A stretch of DNA of 64,000 bases from Cytophagales bacterium (GCA_013298805.1 JAAFIU010000002.1:1-64000), one strand, 5' to 3'; counted from the stretch's first letter, positions 1 through 10,246 are shown. Notes: generated from the letters alone by a model not told the origin. Numbers and translations are program-made.

Positions 1-117
1 GGTTTCAAAGCACTTTTAGTGAGGTTTGAATTCTCAGTCAAAAATTGGGTTGCGTTGCATTTTATCGCATTCTCAGTCATTTTTTTACGTAAAATCAATA
101 AAAAAATAAAAGTTTAA
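1..117 (+). CDS. C-terminal fragment of a protein truncated by the window edge (possibly an MBOAT/AlgI-like O-acyltransferase, judged from the neighbour)
   Basis: Frame 1 is open from base 1 to TAA at 115-117 (GFKALLVRFEFSVKNWVALHFIAFSVIFLRKINKKIKV*), hydrophobic then basic; it is followed by an AlgX/J-like gene, the usual partner of MBOAT genes. Confidence 0.4.
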   Translation, partial: GFKALLVRFEFSVKNWVALHFIAFSVIFLRKINKKIKV

Positions 118-134
118 ACAGCTTCTTTAGCTAA

Positions 135-1160
135 ATGTCTTCAAAAATTATAAAATATTGTGTACTATTTATAGCCATTTTTCTATGGTTACAAGCATAC
201 TCACCGTTAATATATAAATCAACGGGTTTATTTCCTGATGATTATCGTTATGGCGACCTATACCGTTTGTCGTACTTGCCTGAGTTCAAAGAAATGGTTG
301 CAAAATGCCCAACAATGGATGCAAACAAGGCAAAACAAGCAGTAGATTTGTTCGTAATTGGCGATAGTTTTACGGAAGCAGAAAGAGTGGGCAAAAGCGA
401 TTTTGATGTCGCAAATTACACCTATATACATTGGGCGAAACAGGCTGATATTCAACTGGATTCGAGCAAGAGAAATATTCTAATTTTAGAAACCGTTGAG
501 CGAACTTTCAAAGAGCATTTTTCACAGAAAGCTGAGAATTTTCAATTAGCAGGGCTTCATAAAAAAGAAGAAACATCTCAAAAATCTTGGAAAAGGGTTT
601 TGAAAGAAAAAGCAACCGAATGGGCAAATTTTATCTTTCCAAAAGGAACAGAAGAGCGTTTGGAGCATACCCTGTTTAATTACAATTTCTTCCTGATTTT
701 CAGAGAGTTAAAAGCAGAATTGAATCATAAAATCTTTGATAGAATCGAGAACAAAGTGGTGCTTTCCAAAAATGAACAACATTTATTTTATGTTGAAGAA
801 GCAGATTCGTCTAATGTGCATTCAGCATTTTACCCAGTAAGTCAAGCAGCAATTGATACTTTTATTCTAAACGTCAATCAAACCAGACAGACTTATTTAA
901 CAGCAGGATTCGATGAAGTTTATCTATCAGTTATTCCGAATAAAGTAAGTATTTTATCTCCCGATTTAGGAAATTATAATCACTTAATCGAGCGAATTCA
1001 AGCTGATAAGAGAGTTGAAACACCAATTATTGACACTTATTCTGATTTCAGAAAATCACCCGAAAAAAATTACTTAAAAAGTGATACGCACTGGAGTTGT
1101 GCAGGAAGGGATATTTGGTTAGCTAAAGTCAACAAAATACTAAAAAAGCCAACTAACTAA
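135..1160 (+). CDS. SGNH/AlgX-AlgJ-like acetyltransferase or hydrolase
   Basis: Signal-anchor N-terminus, DLFVIGDSFTEAE (GDS block) and SDTHWSCAGRDIWL C-terminal block typical of AlgX/AlgJ-like proteins. Confidence 0.65.
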   Translation: MSSKIIKYCVLFIAIFLWLQAYSPLIYKSTGLFPDDYRYGDLYRLSYLPEFKEMVAKCPTMDANKAKQAVDLFVIGDSFTEAERVGKSDFDVANYTYIHWAKQADIQLDSSKRNILILETVERTFKEHFSQKAENFQLAGLHKKEETSQKSWKRVLKEKATEWANFIFPKGTEERLEHTLFNYNFFLIFRELKAELNHKIFDRIENKVVLSKNEQHLFYVEEADSSNVHSAFYPVSQAAIDTFILNVNQTRQTYLTAGFDEVYLSVIPNKVSILSPDLGNYNHLIERIQADKRVETPIIDTYSDFRKSPEKNYLKSDTHWSCAGRDIWLAKVNKILKKPTN

Positions 1161-1172
1161 GTTGGCTTTTTT
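1142..1172. terminator. Bidirectional intrinsic terminator
   Basis: aaaaaagccaac / gttggctttttt 12-bp stem with T-tract between convergent genes; the left arm lies in the last codons of the upstream CDS. Confidence 0.75.
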
Positions 1173-1183
1173 AGTATAAAATC

Positions 1184-1768
1184 TTACAATAAAGTAATAA
1201 CACTTTTTATAACTGCCCCTAAACGAACAGCATCAAAAATGCGTTGTTCAGTTGCTCCGTGTTGTTTTACTGATGCTTCGTGCGAAGTAACACACATTTC
1301 GCAACCATTCACCGCAGAAAGCACTAAACTCAATAATTCAAAGAATTCTTTTCCTAATACTGGTGACATCATAATTGACATTCTGATTCCAGCAGGCATA
1401 TTTGTGTAGCTATCTTTGTTCATGAAGTGACGGAAACGATACAAAATATTGTTTGCATTCATTAAAGACACACAAGCAGCTACTTCCAACAATTCCTTCT
1501 CCTCCACTCCTTTCGTTCTTGCAGATTCTTCAAGCGAAGTAATCAAATCTATTGCTTTTTCGTTTATCGCAATTGATAAAGCAATTAAAACCGCCTCTTT
1601 TTCATTTAAAGTCTGTGCTTTTAATGAATTTGAGAGGTTAATTTTTAAGTCTTTGATATAACGATGGTCTGCTGCATTGAGACGATTTAAGAATACACTT
1701 TCAAATTCAGCAGGAAGGTTAATTTCTGCCAAAAGGTTTTTCTTAGTTTCACTTACTGTTCCAAACAT
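1184..1768 (-). CDS. Carboxymuconolactone decarboxylase/AhpD-like alkylhydroperoxidase
   Basis: C-terminal NGCEMCVTSHEASVKQHG (CxxC..H AhpD signature). Confidence 0.85.
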   Translation of the reverse strand: MFGTVSETKKNLLAEINLPAEFESVFLNRLNAADHRYIKDLKINLSNSLKAQTLNEKEAVLIALSIAINEKAIDLITSLEESARTKGVEEKELLEVAACVSLMNANNILYRFRHFMNKDSYTNMPAGIRMSIMMSPVLGKEFFELLSLVLSAVNGCEMCVTSHEASVKQHGATEQRIFDAVRLGAVIKSVITLL

Positions 1769-1868
1769 GATTATTGATGATTATGAAATTCAAAAAAATA
1801 GCGTCGTAAAATCGTTCATCAACAAAATTTGTTCAGAACGTATTTTACAACGCTAAAAATACTTAAAA

Positions 1869-2411
1869 CTATGCGTTAAGAGTTTCTTCTCCTTGTTTCC
1901 AATTGCATGGGCAAAGTTCATCAGTTTGTAAAGCATCTAATACTCTCAAAACTTCGTCAACATTACGTCCAACTGATAAATCGTTAGCACAAACCCAACG
2001 AATAACTCCTTGTGGGTCAACAATATATGTTACACGGTAAGCAATTTTCTCGTTTGCTTCTAAAATTCCCAATTCCTCCGCTAAAGATTTAGAAGTATCA
2101 GCCAACATTGGGAATTTTAATACACGTAAATCATCGTGGTTGTTTCTCCAAGCCAAGTGAACGAATTCAGAGTCAGTTGAAGCACCAACAAGAACTGCAT
2201 CACGGTCAGAGAAATCATCGTATTTTGCGTTGAAGGCAGCAATTTCAGTTGGACAAACGAATGTGAAATCTTTTGGCCACCAGAACATTACCATCCACTT
2301 ATCAGCATTTTTATGGTCTTCAGAAGTAATATCGTGGAATTCTTTCCCTTTTTCAAGAGATACTACGGCTGTTTTTTTAAAAGTTGGGAAAATTGAACCT
2401 AATGATAACAT
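1869..2411 (-). CDS. Peroxiredoxin (AhpC/TSA family)
   Basis: DFTFVCPTEI peroxidatic Cys motif; C-terminal Cys pair ELCPCNW. Confidence 0.92.
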   Translation of the reverse strand: MLSLGSIFPTFKKTAVVSLEKGKEFHDITSEDHKNADKWMVMFWWPKDFTFVCPTEIAAFNAKYDDFSDRDAVLVGASTDSEFVHLAWRNNHDDLRVLKFPMLADTSKSLAEELGILEANEKIAYRVTYIVDPQGVIRWVCANDLSVGRNVDEVLRVLDALQTDELCPCNWKQGEETLNA

Positions 2412-2603
2412 GATTTTAATAAATTAAAGGATTAAATTAAAATAAAAAATAAGAATAATACAATTTAATATTTCGTTCTGAACAAACTGATTGAGAACTA
2501 ACTTTGAAAAGTATTATTTTCTTACTTTCTACAAAATTGCATCAAAATCATGTAGTAAAACAAATTGATAATTTCGATATTTGTATCATTAGAATCTATA
2601 AGT

Positions 2604-3539
2604 ATGACCATCACTCAATTAAAATACATTTTAGCGGTTGAAAAACATCGAAACTTCGTTCAAGCTGCTGATAGCTGTTGCGTTACCCAACCAACACTTA
2701 GTATGCAAATCCAAAAGTTGGAAGATGAACTGGGCATTAAAGTATTTGACCGTAGCCGCCAACCCGTTGTAACAACGCAAATCGGTTTGGAAATTCTCCA
2801 GCAAGCCAGAGTTACTATTTCGGAATTTTACAAAATAAAAGACACTGTAAATGCAGGGAAACACGAAGTGTCAGGAGAAATTAGGTTAGGAATTATTCCA
2901 ACACTTGCCCCATATCTCTTACCTTTATTTTTAATGGAATATTTAAAAAAATATCCTGCTATTGAATTAAAAATCAAGGAATTAACAACCGATAGAATCA
3001 TTCACGGCTTGAAAAATGATGATTTAGATTTAGGCTTGCTCGCTACTCCTTTACAACAAGCCAATATTGTGGAGCATCCTATATTTTACGAAGAATTGGT
3101 GCTTTATGTTTCTAAAGAAAATGCGATTTATAAGAAAAAATACGCCATTTCAGAAGACATTGACCCAAGTGAATTGTGGCTTTTGGAAGAAGGACACTGT
3201 TTGCGTTCGCAAATTGAAAATTTGTGTGAATTGAGGCGAAAATCAATCGGCAGAAATCAATTTGAATACCAAGCAGGTAGTTTGGAAACGCTGAGAAAAA
3301 TGGTAGAAAGAAATCAAGGAATTACGATTTTACCCGAATTAGCTACTATGGATTTTGACAAAGAAAGGTTAAATTTGATACGTAGGTTCAAAAGTCCAGC
3401 TCCAGTGCGAGAAATCAGTTTAGTCGCCCACAAGAATTTTGCCAAATCAGGAATACTTAAAACTCTAAAAAATAGTATTTTAGCAGCGTTACCCGAACAA
3501 GTTAGAAATAATAAAGATACAAACGTATTGAGTTTATGA
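2604..3539 (+). CDS. oxyR: LysR-family hydrogen peroxide-inducible regulator OxyR
   Basis: MTITQLKYILAVEKHRNFVQAADSCCVTQPTLSMQIQKLEDELG HTH; RSQIENLCELRR conserved Cys region; divergent from peroxiredoxin/AhpD genes. Start chosen at 2604, not the ORF-track 2565. Confidence 0.88.
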   Translation: MTITQLKYILAVEKHRNFVQAADSCCVTQPTLSMQIQKLEDELGIKVFDRSRQPVVTTQIGLEILQQARVTISEFYKIKDTVNAGKHEVSGEIRLGIIPTLAPYLLPLFLMEYLKKYPAIELKIKELTTDRIIHGLKNDDLDLGLLATPLQQANIVEHPIFYEELVLYVSKENAIYKKKYAISEDIDPSELWLLEEGHCLRSQIENLCELRRKSIGRNQFEYQAGSLETLRKMVERNQGITILPELATMDFDKERLNLIRRFKSPAPVREISLVAHKNFAKSGILKTLKNSILAALPEQVRNNKDTNVLSL

Positions 3540-4822
3540 AAAATAATCCTAAAGTCCTAACCGCTTGGACCATGTATGATTGGGCAAATTCTGTCCATTC
3601 TTTAACGATTACCTCCGCTATTTTTCCCATTTATTTTCCAATTGCGGCAGTGATGATGCCATCAAAAAGCACAAAATTGGACTTTTTGGGTTTTCAACTC
3701 GAAAATACGGTTATTTACTCGTATGCAGTTTCTTTAGGATTTTTATTATTAGCATTTTCTGTGCCTTTGGTTTCGGCAATTTCGGATTACACAGGCAAGA
3801 AAAAAGTCTTCATGCGAATGTACTGTTACTTGGGAGCAATTTCTTGCATGATTTTGTATTTTTTCAAAGAAGGAAATTATTACTTAGGCACATTTGCGTT
3901 CTTGTTTTCAATTGTTGGTTGGGGCGGAAGTATCGTGTTTTACAACTCCTATATACCAGAAATTGCGACGGAAGACAAGTACGATTCACTATCTGCAAGA
4001 GGCTTTACGATGGGATATTTAGGCAGTGTGATTCTTTTAATTCAAAACCTCACAATGGTCTTAAAACCAGAATGGTACGGTGGAATTACAGGAGGAGAAG
4101 CTTCACGAATTTCATTTTTGACCGTTGGTATTTGGTGGATTGTTTTTGCTCAAATACCGTTTCATTATTTGCCCGAAACCAAGAAAGCACAAAAACAGTC
4201 GGGCAATTGGATTTTTAATGGTTTTAAGGAATTGAAGAAAGTATTTGGAGAATTACAGAAACTAAAAACTACAAAGAAATTTCTATCCGCATTTTTCTTT
4301 TACAATATGGCGGCTCAAACGGTCATGTATCTGGGAGCTTTATTTGGTGGACAAGAATTAAATTTACCTTCTGATGCCCTGATAATCACCATTTTACTGA
4401 TTCAATTGGTGGCAATTCCAGGAGCATATATTTTCTCTAAAATCTCAGAAAAAGTCGGGAATACAAAATCACTTTCATACATAGTTATCATCTGGATTGT
4501 GATTTGTATTGCAGGGTATTTTGTCTATACACGTAATGAATTTTATGTTTTGGCAACGGGAATTGGCTTTGTGATGGGCGGAATTCAATCGCTCTCTCGT
4601 TCAACTTACGCAAAAATGTTACCTGAAGATACACTCGATACTGCTTCATATTTCAGCTTTTATGACGTATGCGACCGCCTTTCTACGGTAATCGGGACAT
4701 TCATGTTCGGATTGGTTAATCAGCTAACTGGAAGTATGAGAATGAGTTTATTATTTCTAACGGCGATTTTTGCAATTGGTTTTATCATTCTTTCTCAAAT
4801 ACCGTCGAAGAAAGTTTATTAA
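3536..4822 (+). CDS. MFS transporter, UMF1 (Atg22-like) family
   Basis: AWTMYDWANSVHS N-terminus and multiple TM segments; ATGA overlap with oxyR stop. Confidence 0.85.
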   Translation: MKNNPKVLTAWTMYDWANSVHSLTITSAIFPIYFPIAAVMMPSKSTKLDFLGFQLENTVIYSYAVSLGFLLLAFSVPLVSAISDYTGKKKVFMRMYCYLGAISCMILYFFKEGNYYLGTFAFLFSIVGWGGSIVFYNSYIPEIATEDKYDSLSARGFTMGYLGSVILLIQNLTMVLKPEWYGGITGGEASRISFLTVGIWWIVFAQIPFHYLPETKKAQKQSGNWIFNGFKELKKVFGELQKLKTTKKFLSAFFFYNMAAQTVMYLGALFGGQELNLPSDALIITILLIQLVAIPGAYIFSKISEKVGNTKSLSYIVIIWIVICIAGYFVYTRNEFYVLATGIGFVMGGIQSLSRSTYAKMLPEDTLDTASYFSFYDVCDRLSTVIGTFMFGLVNQLTGSMRMSLLFLTAIFAIGFIILSQIPSKKVY

Positions 4823-4828
4823 CCTAAA

Positions 4829-7800
4829 TTAAGCCTTTTTACTCTTTGCCATAACTGCCTGATAATATCGAAACAAGAAATCGTAAATAAGCAATTCATG
4901 TACCCGTTGATTGTCTGCAATAGCTCGATTAACTGTCATGTGAATAGTATCGCTCAGATATTTTGTCAGTTCTATTCCTGTTTTATATAATTTAACTTGT
5001 TCAATAATCTTTTTGGTCTGTAAACTTTTAAAGGCAATCGACTCAAATAATGGAGATAATTCATGAATTTCGACCAAAGAATTATCTAAAATTCGCTCAA
5101 TTGTCCGACGATTATCTCTAAATCGTTGGTCAATTTGGAGTTTTAAAGACTTTTCCATTCCAAACTCATTGGCAAAACTTGTTTTCATTCTTTCCAATAA
5201 ATCCTTTTTCTCAGCAATTGTCAAACCAAAATCATTCAAAAAAGTATCAATTATTTTAAGCGTCCATTGCCAACGAATTGATTCACGTTCATCGCCCCAA
5301 GTTTGGTTGAGCATTTGCAGAATGGCGTTGCTATCTACACAAAAAAGCGTCTCAGTCAATTCTACGACATTCGCACCATAACGCTCTATTTCTCTCTGAT
5401 AAGTATCGGCTTGCACTTTCCAAATAACTCCTTCGTATTCATAAGGTTGAATAACTTCTTTTATCATTTGAAAGACTTTACCTAAAAAGGATAAGTCTGG
5501 TAAATGCACCCTAAAACGTAGATGTTTTTCGGGGTCAGCATAACGGATAAAAAACCATTTATCAATCAAATTTTCGTCTAAAAGTTGTTCCAAAAGAGGT
5601 TTTAAAGCCGTTGCCAATATCGTATCAGCAACCTTCGCTCCAGAGTATAATTTCAAATAAAGCCACTCAGAACCTAATGAAAAACTTCTTTGAATCGAAT
5701 TTTCAACCTTGGGTTTAGTTTCAGCTTGGTAAACCTCATCATCATTAATCCAAGCGGCAATAAATTGGTTTGTAAATCCTTGACCTTGCTCGTTTTTAAC
5801 TGGGCTATTTTCATTTTGAAAGAAAAACTCCTTCAATTCAATTTTATCTCGTTTTTTGATGGCATCAAGCCAAATTTGAACACTCAGTTGATTCTCAGTA
5901 TTGACCAACAATTCATTGTCTAAATCTGCCAAAACAAAATACTTTGGTAGTTTCCATTTGGCAATAAATGTGTTAAGATTTTGTTCTAAATCTTCTGATT
6001 TATAATAAATTAAGATCTGAAAATCATCCTTTTTAAGATGCCAAGTTGCTAAAGATAACACTACTTTTTTGAAGGTTAGTCGAGGAATAAAATCAGCATT
6101 TGGCACAAGTGAAGTCCAACCAATATCCAAACTTCTTTGCAATCCTTGCGTTTGTAAATCACTCAAAAAATGATAAATGGGCAATGAGTTTTGCGAGAAA
6201 TTATGAGCATTACTCAATCGAGGAATTACTTCTTTTCCTAATCGCTTAGAACGAAGAATAACCTTATTTTTGTGCAAATCAACAGAAACTAATAAATCAT
6301 CTAACGGAATTTGATTTTCAGCAGGTAATGAAGATTTTGCCAAATATGGGATTTCGTATTCTCTAAAAGGTGGGTGCAGAAGAATATTACCAATTCTATT
6401 TTCGGGTAAATGGACGATTTCGGCGAAGATAACATCAGGATTTTTATCTTGTTCAGTCTTGGCAATTTCTTGTATAATTTCAAGAACAGCTTTATCGGCA
6501 TGAGCAAACCTTCCCAATAAATTTACCGCACTCGAACCACTAACTGATTCCAAAAAAATGGGCAATTTTTCATCTCCAGTAAGCCTAAATACTACCGATG
6601 AAGAAGGAGCAAATTTAGTATTATGTGGCAAAAAATCTTGAAAAAAATCTTCCTCCAAATTAACCTGATATTCATTTTGCTGGATGGCTTCAATCCTACG
6701 CTTAAACATTTTTTGTTGAAAGCCACTTTGTGAGTATTGAATGATATTTTTCTTCTTCTCAGGCAAAACTAAGCCATTCGCAATAGGCGTATCATACCTT
6801 TTACCAGAACCTCCATAGCCAATTCCCGTTTCAGTATCTAAGGCAAATAAGAGTGGTAACTCATGGGTTTCATAACGCTCAATATATTGCTGCTTAAATT
6901 CTTTAATATTTTGATTGTCAGACATTTCGCACACGAGAGACAATATTTCTCTGATTTCTGATAAAGCGTATTTATAACTCGTATCTAAACGATTATTAGT
7001 GAAAATTCTCACAGAATCAGTCTGAAAAAGTTTACCTTCTTCATAAGGAACATCAAAAGCGTTTAAGGTTTCAATGACCTCCTGATAAGCACTTATTGAG
7101 TTAAAATCTTTGGCATCTATTTTTGTCAAAAGTATTTCAACTTTATCCAATAACTCAGCTAAAAGACCTTTGGGATTTAATGTTTTTCTGATTTGTTTGG
7201 TAAAATCTTCTCCAGTAATGGCAGGTTCTAATTCATTGACTAAAAGCTGATTATCAATTAGTTGTTCTATAAAATTAATGGCTTCTACTTCCGAAATTTC
7301 ATCATCAACTAAATGTGGAATTATTTCTTGAATGGTTGAACCATTTTTGCATAAATCTAAGACTAACTGAATGTACTCCGACCACGTGATTGCACTAATT
7401 TGATGCGTTCTTTTTCCATCTACATACTTATATTCCACGTAACGAATTTCCTCACCAATTTGATAAATACTTGAATTAGAACTGTATTTTAACGAAAACT
7501 TAATTTCGGGGATTTCAGCCAATTTTTGTGCCAACGCCCCCGCAAAGTGCATATCCAAACGGGTACTTCTTGCTAATTCTGGAGCTAATTGAATATTGGT
7601 TTCATCGCTCCACTGAACCACACCACAACCCGCAAAAAGCCCAAAAGGAGTGCATCTACTGAACATTCGACTATAATATTTACCGAGTGATAAGGGGATT
7701 TTTTGTAGTTTTTTGGGGTCAGTCATTTTACCTTCTCTCCAGTTAATCGCTTCCTGAAAAAGTACTGGAGAAGCCAAATAAATAGCCTCCGCAAATTTAG

Positions 7801-7891
7801 GATTTTCAAGAAGTTGTTTTAGAAAAGTCTCCGAAAGTGTGTCAGAAAAAGGCAGAGATGGCGTTCTGATAATGAGTTTATCATGAAACAT
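4829..7891 (-). CDS. Lantibiotic dehydratase (LanB) with fused C-terminal thiopeptide/SpaB_C-type elimination domain
   Basis: 1020 aa; N-terminal LSLGKYYSRMFSRCTPFGLFAGCGVVQW (LanB N-terminal signature) and C-terminal SEWLYLKLYSGAKVADTIL..WFFIRYADPEKHLRFRVHL (SpaB_C signature). Confidence 0.92.
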   Translation of the reverse strand: MFHDKLIIRTPSLPFSDTLSETFLKQLLENPKFAEAIYLASPVLFQEAINWREGKMTDPKKLQKIPLSLGKYYSRMFSRCTPFGLFAGCGVVQWSDETNIQLAPELARSTRLDMHFAGALAQKLAEIPEIKFSLKYSSNSSIYQIGEEIRYVEYKYVDGKRTHQISAITWSEYIQLVLDLCKNGSTIQEIIPHLVDDEISEVEAINFIEQLIDNQLLVNELEPAITGEDFTKQIRKTLNPKGLLAELLDKVEILLTKIDAKDFNSISAYQEVIETLNAFDVPYEEGKLFQTDSVRIFTNNRLDTSYKYALSEIREILSLVCEMSDNQNIKEFKQQYIERYETHELPLLFALDTETGIGYGGSGKRYDTPIANGLVLPEKKKNIIQYSQSGFQQKMFKRRIEAIQQNEYQVNLEEDFFQDFLPHNTKFAPSSSVVFRLTGDEKLPIFLESVSGSSAVNLLGRFAHADKAVLEIIQEIAKTEQDKNPDVIFAEIVHLPENRIGNILLHPPFREYEIPYLAKSSLPAENQIPLDDLLVSVDLHKNKVILRSKRLGKEVIPRLSNAHNFSQNSLPIYHFLSDLQTQGLQRSLDIGWTSLVPNADFIPRLTFKKVVLSLATWHLKKDDFQILIYYKSEDLEQNLNTFIAKWKLPKYFVLADLDNELLVNTENQLSVQIWLDAIKKRDKIELKEFFFQNENSPVKNEQGQGFTNQFIAAWINDDEVYQAETKPKVENSIQRSFSLGSEWLYLKLYSGAKVADTILATALKPLLEQLLDENLIDKWFFIRYADPEKHLRFRVHLPDLSFLGKVFQMIKEVIQPYEYEGVIWKVQADTYQREIERYGANVVELTETLFCVDSNAILQMLNQTWGDERESIRWQWTLKIIDTFLNDFGLTIAEKKDLLERMKTSFANEFGMEKSLKLQIDQRFRDNRRTIERILDNSLVEIHELSPLFESIAFKSLQTKKIIEQVKLYKTGIELTKYLSDTIHMTVNRAIADNQRVHELLIYDFLFRYYQAVMAKSKKA

Positions 7892-7933
7892 AGCTAAAAT
7901 TTGATTCTTTAGGTTTGATAATGTTAAGCAGAA

Positions 7934-7969
7934 ACACTTTGATGCGTCAAATATTTCGCATCAAAGTGT
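7934..7969 (-). terminator. Intrinsic terminator downstream of SDR gene
   Basis: Perfect 13-bp inverted repeat acactttgatgcg / cgcatcaaagtgt with 10-nt loop, minus-strand T-rich tail. Confidence 0.65.
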
Positions 7970-8015
7970 GAAGATAATTAAAAATCAAATCTTATGGTTA
8001 AGGTTATTCCAAAGA

Positions 8016-8732
8016 CTAATATTCCTGACTGATTGGGTGAATCATCAATTCGTCGATAACCACGTGCTTGGGTGATTCCAAAATATAGGCAATGACATCC
8101 GCCATATTTTGTGCAGACAAATACTTTTCTTGGTGTGGGTCGCCAGCCGAACGATTGTGGAAAAACGTATCCACCAGTCCAGAATACACCACCGAAACTT
8201 TGATACCATCTTTTCGAACCTCTTTTCTGAGTGCCATCGAGAAAGCATCTTGAGCGTATTTTGATGAACAATATAACGAACCACCATCAAAAACACGCTT
8301 GGCAACGTCTGAGGCAACATTAATAATATGCCCTGCTCCTGCCGACTTCATGTATGGAATAGCTTCACGACAAAAAAGGAATGTGCCTTTCACGTTAGTA
8401 TCGTAAATAGAATCCCAATCTTCGGTAGAAATTTCGGTGGCTTGTTTGAAAACCCCAAAACCTGCATTATTGATTAAGGCATCAATTTGCCCGAAAGCAC
8501 TAACGGTTTCAGCAATTATGTGCTTAACAAAACTCTCATCGGCAACTGAACCCACAAAAATTTCCGCTTTTCCGCCAATCACCTCAATTTCAGACTTCAA
8601 GCTCATTAATTCTATTTCGCTACGAGCTACTAAACTTACATTTGCACCTTTTTCGGCTAAAGTTAAAGCCAATGCTCTACCAATTCCTTTACTCGCTCCC
8701 GTAATTAGTACGGTTTTATCTTTTAATGACAT
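8016..8732 (-). CDS. SDR-family oxidoreductase
   Basis: TGASKGIGRALA, NNAG, YCSSKYA catalytic motif. Confidence 0.9.
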   Translation of the reverse strand: MSLKDKTVLITGASKGIGRALALTLAEKGANVSLVARSEIELMSLKSEIEVIGGKAEIFVGSVADESFVKHIIAETVSAFGQIDALINNAGFGVFKQATEISTEDWDSIYDTNVKGTFLFCREAIPYMKSAGAGHIINVASDVAKRVFDGGSLYCSSKYAQDAFSMALRKEVRKDGIKVSVVYSGLVDTFFHNRSAGDPHQEKYLSAQNMADVIAYILESPKHVVIDELMIHPISQEY

Positions 8733-8765
8733 CTTTGTTTATTTATAAATGAGTTTGAATTGTTT

Positions 8766-8773
8766 CAAAAGTA
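8766..8773 (-). promoter_or_regulatory. Candidate Bacteroidota -7 box for SDR gene
   Basis: TACTTTTG on minus strand, matching TAnnTTTG, about 34 nt upstream of ATG. Confidence 0.45.
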
Positions 8774-8791
8774 AGGAGAAATAATGAACAT

Positions 8792-8818
8792 AAAAAAAGC
8801 CAAGAAAATCTCTTGGCT
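8792..8818 (-). terminator. Intrinsic terminator of GH1 gene
   Basis: Minus-strand agccaaga-N5-tcttggct stem followed by TTTTTTT. Confidence 0.75.
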
Positions 8819-8824
8819 CATTTA

Positions 8825-10216
8825 TTAATCTAAAAATTCTCTAAACCATTTAGCAGAATTTTTCAATGTTCTTTTTTGGGTTTCAAAGTCAATGTGGACT
8901 AAGCCAAAACGGGGTATGTAGCCTTCTGTCCATTCAAAATTATCGGTCAGCGTCCAAGCCATGTAGCCATTTACTTTTACACCTGCTTGTTTTGCCTTTA
9001 AAATATGTTGCAAATATGATTCATAAAAACGGATTCGGTCAATATCGTGGATTTGGTCTTCGTGAAAAGTATCGTCAAAAGCTGCCCCATTTTCAGTAAT
9101 GATAATTTGCTTAATTCCTTCGTATTGAGATATTTGCTCTAAAATTTGATACATTCCATCGGGCGAAATTTCCCAACCAATATGCGTTAAATCAGTTACG
9201 TTTCTATGTTGAGGTTTCACTTCGGTAGCTCCTAAATATGGCATCCACCAAGCATTTTTAACCACAATTTTAAAATAATTCTGTAATCCGATGAAATCAA
9301 AAGCAAAAGCAAGTTTCTCTAAGTCACCTTCTTTGACGTATTTTTTCATCATTTTCTTGAGAAAAGGCAAATCCTCCACAGGATAACCCATGCCTAAAGT
9401 TGGTTCAAGAAATAACCGATTAAAGAGTGCATCGGTGCGTTGAGCAGCTTTTATATCAGATAATTTATCGGTAAATGGTTCAATGTACGAACATGAAAAA
9501 GTTGTTCCAATAACCGCATCTGGGACATTTCGACGAATAATTCTCCCTCCTTCAGCTTGGCACATAGCGGTATGATGAATGGCAGGTAAAAAATTACCCA
9601 TTCCCATTCTTCCTGGGGCATGGTAGCCCGTCATATAGCCCAAACCCGTAAAACCCGCTGGCTCATTTAGCACCATCCAGTATTTAACTTTACTGGCAAA
9701 TTCACGGGTGACAACTTCACAATAATCTGAAAACCAATTGATTATTTCTCGATTAGTCCAACCTCCTCGGTCTTCGAGTATTTGGGGTAAGTCCCAGTGA
9801 TAGAGTGTCACACAGGGTTCAAGTCCATTTTCTAAACAGCAATCTATCACTTGATGATAAAATTCTAATCCTGCCTGATTGACAAGCCCAATGCCGTTGG
9901 GCAAAATGCGAGTCCATGAAATTGAAAAACGGAAAGAATTGAAATTGAGGGATTTTGCAATAAGAATATCTTCTTCAAAGCGATTATAAAAATCACAAGC
10001 TACTTTGGCATTTTGCTTGTCTTTGATTCTACTCTTTTTGCTTGAATATCTATCCCAGATAGACTCTCCTTTTCCATCACTATTCCAAGCACCTTCATTT
10101 TGGAAAGATGCCATAGCCACTCCCCACATAAAATCACTGCCAAAGGCTTGTTTGGAAAACTCTTTTGACTGTAAAATAGGTTCAGCCAACGAACTAATTA
10201 TTTGATTATCTTGCAT
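8825..10216 (-). CDS. GH1 family beta-glucosidase
   Basis: FMWGVAMASFQNEGAWN, CVTLYHWDLPQ, VLNEPAGF acid/base and IIITENGAAF nucleophile motifs. Confidence 0.93.
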   Translation of the reverse strand: MQDNQIISSLAEPILQSKEFSKQAFGSDFMWGVAMASFQNEGAWNSDGKGESIWDRYSSKKSRIKDKQNAKVACDFYNRFEEDILIAKSLNFNSFRFSISWTRILPNGIGLVNQAGLEFYHQVIDCCLENGLEPCVTLYHWDLPQILEDRGGWTNREIINWFSDYCEVVTREFASKVKYWMVLNEPAGFTGLGYMTGYHAPGRMGMGNFLPAIHHTAMCQAEGGRIIRRNVPDAVIGTTFSCSYIEPFTDKLSDIKAAQRTDALFNRLFLEPTLGMGYPVEDLPFLKKMMKKYVKEGDLEKLAFAFDFIGLQNYFKIVVKNAWWMPYLGATEVKPQHRNVTDLTHIGWEISPDGMYQILEQISQYEGIKQIIITENGAAFDDTFHEDQIHDIDRIRFYESYLQHILKAKQAGVKVNGYMAWTLTDNFEWTEGYIPRFGLVHIDFETQKRTLKNSAKWFREFLD

Positions 10217-10238
10217 TTACACGTATTTTTTCGGGGTG

Positions 10239-10246
10239 CAAATGTA
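10239..10246 (-). promoter_or_regulatory. Candidate -7 box for GH1 gene
   Basis: TACATTTG on minus strand (TAnnTTTG), followed by C, 23 nt upstream of ATG. Confidence 0.5.

Noticed and set aside
2540-2603. Possible OxyR site (TGATAATTTCGATATTTGTATCA) upstream of oxyR
   Set aside because: Only a 5-bp dyad and poor fit to the tetrameric ATAG/CTAT consensus; not enough to call.
3580-4218. 212-aa plus-strand ORF inside the UMF1 MFS gene
   Set aside because: Out-of-frame shadow ORF; Cys/Phe/Arg-rich composition, while the overlapping MFS frame has clear family motifs.
7892-8015. Candidate lanthipeptide precursor next to LanB
   Set aside because: The interval contains only a terminator-like hairpin and an AT-rich leader; no ORF with leader-like GG motif or Ser/Thr/Cys-rich core seen.
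7978-8320. 91-97 aa minus-strand ORFs overlapping the SDR gene
   Set aside because: Alternative-frame shadows of a well-supported SDR CDS.
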